From JADLHS01 sp964594985 (GTDB taxonomy: Bacteria > Verrucomicrobiota > Verrucomicrobiia > Limisphaerales > JADLHS01), in the NCBI GenBank assembly GCA_964594985.1, contig CAZQNQ010000028.1, positions 4,580-68,579 on the forward strand: a stretch of 64,000 nucleotides of DNA. Direction: 5' to 3'. The stretch's first letter is position 1, and every line of letters starts with the position of its first letter. The notes beneath the pieces are model-generated. The model made no database searches and was not told the origin of the DNA. It worked only from the letters and a program-made list of their open reading frames with translations. A program made the position numbers and the translations under genes. Shown in pieces: positions 61,432 to 64,000 of this stretch.

Positions 61432-62328
61432 TCAGCTCCAGAGCTTCTCTGGATACAAACCTTGCTTGATGAGCTTCTGGATGTCTGCCACGACGCGCGG
61501 ACGATCTTCGCGATACGTCACGCCGAACCACGAGGCGCTGGAGCGCAACACCTGGCAGCGGGCGTGGCCGGCGCGGATGAGATTGCCTACCGTCATCGGA
61601 ATGTAGCACTCGGATTTCTCGGCCTGGCCTTGCAGCTTGAGGAACTCGGTGAATTCCCGGCGCAGGTGCGGGAAGATTTCCGGTGTGAAACCCCACATGT
61701 TCATCGAAACAGGTTCGTCGCCGGTGAGCTTGCTGGTTGTGCCGTCGGCGGCGATGGATTTCGCACCGGTACCGTCCTTTTCGATCTTGGTGAGTTCGAT
61801 GATGCTCTTGAGATAGTTCGCGCCGTCCACTTCACAGACGCCGCGGGCGACGCTGCCGAATTCGGAGAGTGTGTTGCGCAGGACGAAGCCAACCATCGAG
61901 TAATCCTGGCTGCCGGATTGCAGTTGCTGTGAGAGCACCTGGAAGGAATCCGCGCCGTAAAAGTCGTCGGCGTTGATCGCCGCGAACGGTTCGCGGATCA
62001 CGTCCTCGGCCATGAGGATGGCCTGGGTGGTGCCCCACGGTTTGGTGCGACCAGGTGGCACGGTGAACCCGGCCGGCAGTTTGTCGAGTTCCTGGAACAC
62101 GTATTCGACCTGGACCCGCTGCTCGAAGCGCGCGCCGACGATCTCCTTGAACTGCGCTTCCAGGTCTTTGCGGATGACGAAGACGAGTTTCCCGAACCCG
62201 GCGCGCAACGCGTCGTAGATCGAGTAGTCAATGATGGTTTCCCCGTGTGGACCGACGGGATCAATTTGTTTGAGGCCGCCATAACGGCTGCCCATGCCTG
62301 CCGCGAGAACAAGAAGCGTTGGTTTCAT
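61432..62328 (-). CDS. Sugar-phosphate nucleotidyltransferase (NTP_transferase family)
   Basis: 298 residues. Nucleotidyltransferase fold: LLVLAAGMGSRYGGLKQIDPVGPHGE at the N-terminus (nucleotide loop), VFVIRKDLEAQF, WGTTQAILMAEDVI, AINADDFYGADSF (metal-binding Asp), and a C-terminal part with EPVSMNMWGFTPEIF. It resembles sugar-1-phosphate uridylyl- or thymidylyltransferases that make NDP-sugars for glycans, but the usual Lys signature of GalU is replaced. The sugar is unknown. No other capsule gene is adjacent. Confidence 0.85.
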   Translation of the reverse strand: MKPTLLVLAAGMGSRYGGLKQIDPVGPHGETIIDYSIYDALRAGFGKLVFVIRKDLEAQFKEIVGARFEQRVQVEYVFQELDKLPAGFTVPPGRTKPWGTTQAILMAEDVIREPFAAINADDFYGADSFQVLSQQLQSGSQDYSMVGFVLRNTLSEFGSVARGVCEVDGANYLKSIIELTKIEKDGTGAKSIAADGTTSKLTGDEPVSMNMWGFTPEIFPHLRREFTEFLKLQGQAEKSECYIPMTVGNLIRAGHARCQVLRSSASWFGVTYREDRPRVVADIQKLIKQGLYPEKLWS

Positions 62329-62560
62329 TCAATGTGTGGTTTCGTTGCGCTACCGATGTGTCGAGGATCGGCGTGCGCTAGAGCCTATTGAACTCGACTC
62401 GGCGTTGGTTTTCAATCCTGACTTCCGGTGGCTCCAATAAAAAGGTTGTAAAAGCGTGAAAATTCTTGTCAACGCTTCGCGCCGGACATACAACACAAAG
62501 CGTTCGATCGCCAGTTTTAGAAACCAGCATGTAACCAGAACAAATACACAAATCATTTAG
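62329..62560. other. Divergent intergenic part upstream of the last gene
   Basis: 232 bases with no supported gene. It holds a sigma70-like promoter candidate (see 62466). Short ORFs on the minus strand have no supporting features. The remainder is promoter-like A/T-richer sequence of no recognised type. Confidence 0.4.
62466..62494 (+). promoter_or_regulatory. Candidate sigma70-type promoter for the structured leader and last gene
   Basis: TTGTCA (62466-62471), a spacer of 17 bases, and TACAAC (62489-62494). Spacing is ideal; the -10 fits only partly. If used, transcription begins about 60 bases before the first hairpin of the leader. Confidence 0.35.
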
Positions 62561-62754
62561 CGTAGCTTTGGCTACGGGCTGACTCGGAAACCGCGAATTT
62601 CACACAGCCTTCAACAAACCGACCAAGTACGCGCCCTCGGGCGCGGCTTGGCGACCTTTGTTGAAAGGTGCTTCGCGGTACCTCGAGTCAGGGGCGTCGG
62701 GTACGCGCCCCTTTAGTTCCGTAGTGGGCCATCAGAAACGGGAAACGGAACCAC
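62561..62754 (+). ncRNA. Highly structured 5' leader, riboswitch-like, undescribed
   Basis: Nested helices: CGTAGC/GCTACG hairpin (62561-62576); P1 CTGACTCG/CGAGTCAG (62579-62586 with 62684-62691); P2 CCGCGAA/TTCGCGG (62591-62597 with 62672-62678); P3 CCTTCAACAAA with TTTGTTGAAAGG (one bulge); P4 CCAAG/CTTGG; P5 CGCGCC/GGCGCG with loop CTCG. Then GGGGCG/CGCCCC (62691-62711) with a weak T-run (TTTA), and GTTCCGT/ACGGAAC (62716-62722, 62745-62751), ending three bases before the ATG. GGGCGCG (62639-62645) can pair with CGCGCCC at 62704-62710 instead of P5. I could not match it to a riboswitch class I know. Confidence 0.5.
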
Positions 62755-64000
62755 ATGAAAACGGATAAACGACTCTTCGCAGGGATCATCGCAGTTTTAG
62801 CACTTCTTCATTCAGTTGAGCCGGGCCGGACTGCGCCACGCGCGCCGCAACCGCCGTGGCCCGAGGAAACGATCAAAATCTTCAGCTTTGATTCCGGCTA
62901 TGGTCGTGGGCCGTGGCGGAATCTGGCGCTGAACGAGGACGAAGCCACCCTTTTAGAAAGTTGGAGTGGATATGCGTTAAGTCGCGAAGCCAGCCGCGAA
63001 AGTTTCCTGCCGGTTCCCGTCATCATTCCGGCGTTGGCTGCGGAAAAGGAAATGAACTTTGCGCCGGCGGCCGGGGTGGTCCGGTGCTGGTTTGCGGCCA
63101 ACTGGAGCACGGCCAGCAAGGCGAGTGGCGGCACGGGGCCGGGCCATGCGGCGCGGCTGTTGGAACTGGTGGACCTCAATGGCAAGAAAGCCAGGACCCG
63201 GTGGTCGTTGTTCTTCAATGCGGCGGGCGACACGCTGTTTTTGGCGGGGGAAACCAAACTGGGCGCGGCGGTGGTGCTGCAAGCGCCGGTGGAATTTGTG
63301 GCGGGGGACTGGCGGTTGATTTCGCTGTGCTACTCGGAAACCAATGTGGTGTTGCAACTGGACACGGCAACGATTGCGCAGGCGGGTGGTTTGGCCGCTC
63401 CCGCCGCATGGGAAGAAAAGGATTTGGGACTGGTCATTGGTTCGGACGTTTATGCCTCGGCGGATTCGTTGGCGGAGGGGCAGTTTGACGAAGTGGTGAC
63501 GAAGCGGCGGTGGCCGACGAAAATGGACTGGCAGGAGCTGTATTTCCAGAGCGGGAAACGGCGGTCGTTGTTTGGGGCACAAGGAACGAAGGAGGAAGAA
63601 CAAGCCAAAGTGGTGGCACTGAAATCGGTCGGGTTGCTGCCGGAGGAATATGGGATGGCGTCGCAGAGCTTGTTGGAAGGCGGCGGCACGATGGCTTACA
63701 GCTACGCTGAAGGAAGTTTGTGGCTGGAGATTTTGAGCGTCACGAATGGGCAGGCCAACCTGATCGTGCATGGCACGGAGGCGGATGTGGTGTATGAAAT
63801 TCTGAGCAAGGAAACGTTGACGAATGCGGCGTGGGCGGGGGAGTTGCCGATTATACGGGGCGCGGCGGGGCAGGATTGGACGGCGGCGACGGTGGCGATT
63901 GGAGCTCGGACCAACAGCCTGTTTCTGTGGGCCAGAGTTTTGCGTGACACGGATGGGGACGGCCTGCCCGACTGGTGGGAATTAGACAACGGTCTTGATC
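62755..64000 (+). CDS. Start of a large secreted protein (LamG-like), 3' end outside the window
   Basis: 415 codons, still open at the window edge. Signal peptide about 1-26 (LFAGIIAVLALLHSVEPGRTA). The middle (about 55-260) is a beta-sandwich, LamG-like, with LLELVDLNGKKARTRWSLFF and FVAGDWRLISLCY. Then comes a module LWLEILSVTNGQANLIVHGTEADVVYEIL, followed by DTDGDGLPDWWELDNGLD, a calcium-binding thrombospondin-3-like repeat near the edge. Such N-termini often lead large RHS-repeat or calcium-bound proteins in Verrucomicrobia, so a giant protein is expected. The gene has a structured leader. Confidence 0.8.
   Translation, partial: MKTDKRLFAGIIAVLALLHSVEPGRTAPRAPQPPWPEETIKIFSFDSGYGRGPWRNLALNEDEATLLESWSGYALSREASRESFLPVPVIIPALAAEKEMNFAPAAGVVRCWFAANWSTASKASGGTGPGHAARLLELVDLNGKKARTRWSLFFNAAGDTLFLAGETKLGAAVVLQAPVEFVAGDWRLISLCYSETNVVLQLDTATIAQAGGLAAPAAWEEKDLGLVIGSDVYASADSLAEGQFDEVVTKRRWPTKMDWQELYFQSGKRRSLFGAQGTKEEEQAKVVALKSVGLLPEEYGMASQSLLEGGGTMAYSYAEGSLWLEILSVTNGQANLIVHGTEADVVYEILSKETLTNAAWAGELPIIRGAAGQDWTAATVAIGARTNSLFLWARVLRDTDGDGLPDWWELDNGLD

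Noticed and set aside
62350..62556. 68-codon minus-strand ORF near the last gene
   Set aside because: Hydrophobic start but no ribosome site and it overlaps the promoter region; nothing else supports it.
62561..62754. c-di-GMP (GEMM), glycine, cobalamin or TPP riboswitch
   Set aside because: None of the conserved motifs I know for these classes (for example the GEMM tetraloop-receptor and CAGGGCAAACC-type core) are present, so I left it unclassified.

Overview
The window is about 60% GC and carries genes of a Gram-negative bacterium. I think it comes from Verrucomicrobiota, most likely a Pedosphaera/Limisphaerales-type lineage. The reasons are the mix of PEP-CTERM proteins, very long autotransporter-repeat proteins, a pseudopilin with a methylation motif, a Gfo/Idh/MocA oxidoreductase, outer-membrane assembly genes (bamA, skp) and several families of interspersed palindromic repeats. 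This placement is inference from gene content, not from a marker phylogeny. I recognised no rRNA, tRNA, IS element or CRISPR array.

Layout. 1-6.5 kb: end of a Gfo/Idh/MocA gene, murQ, a Yip1-like membrane protein, an ftsB/divIC-like gene, frr, and the thrC-hom pair. 6.5-8.2 kb: ribosomal operon rpsP-khpA-trmD-rplS on the minus strand, with no rimM and with a palindromic repeat in front of trmD. 8.5-11.6 kb: lepA and an unusual lepB. 11.9-17.8 kb: a DUF1294 gene, a secreted tandem GH43-like protein, then a histidine kinase whose extracytoplasmic part contains a GH43-like propeller paralogous to the secreted protein, followed by its NarL-type regulator. 18.4-24.2 kb: a giant autotransporter-repeat protein and a pseudopilin. 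24.3-31.1 kb: a glutathione peroxidase, an rluE-like pseudouridine synthase interrupted in frame by a palindromic repeat, topB, an FAD oxidase and a Xer recombinase. 31.3-33.4 kb: two PEP-CTERM proteins. 33.3-37.8 kb: acpS, an ACP phosphodiesterase, pdxJ, a ymdB-type phosphodiesterase, a rhomboid-GYF protein and a CDP-alcohol phosphatidyltransferase. 38-46.2 kb: a tandem-repeat adhesin-like protein and a 1434-residue subtilase. 46.3-50.1 kb: dapF-dapA-dapB, a PhyH-type dioxygenase and folK. 50-54.8 kb: an MFS transporter, two orphan NarL-type regulators with a 61-residue membrane protein between them, an SGNH hydrolase and a low-GC orphan gene. 54.9-60 kb: dnaB, bamA, a gene remnant and skp. 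60-64 kb: an aldo/keto reductase, a sugar-nucleotidyltransferase and the start of a large secreted protein behind a highly structured leader.

How it fits together. The aspartate-family genes (hom, thrC, dapF, dapA, dapB), murQ and the divisome and outer-membrane genes are core metabolism and envelope. Interleaved with them is an export-heavy accessory set: glycosidase-like proteins, giant surface proteins, PEP-CTERM proteins, a pseudopilin and the signal peptidase that would process them. The most unusual items are the glycosidase-like sensor kinase next to its secreted paralogue, the palindromic element inserted in frame in the pseudouridine synthase gene, a C-terminal module shared by otherwise unrelated secreted proteins, and the structured leader before the last gene.
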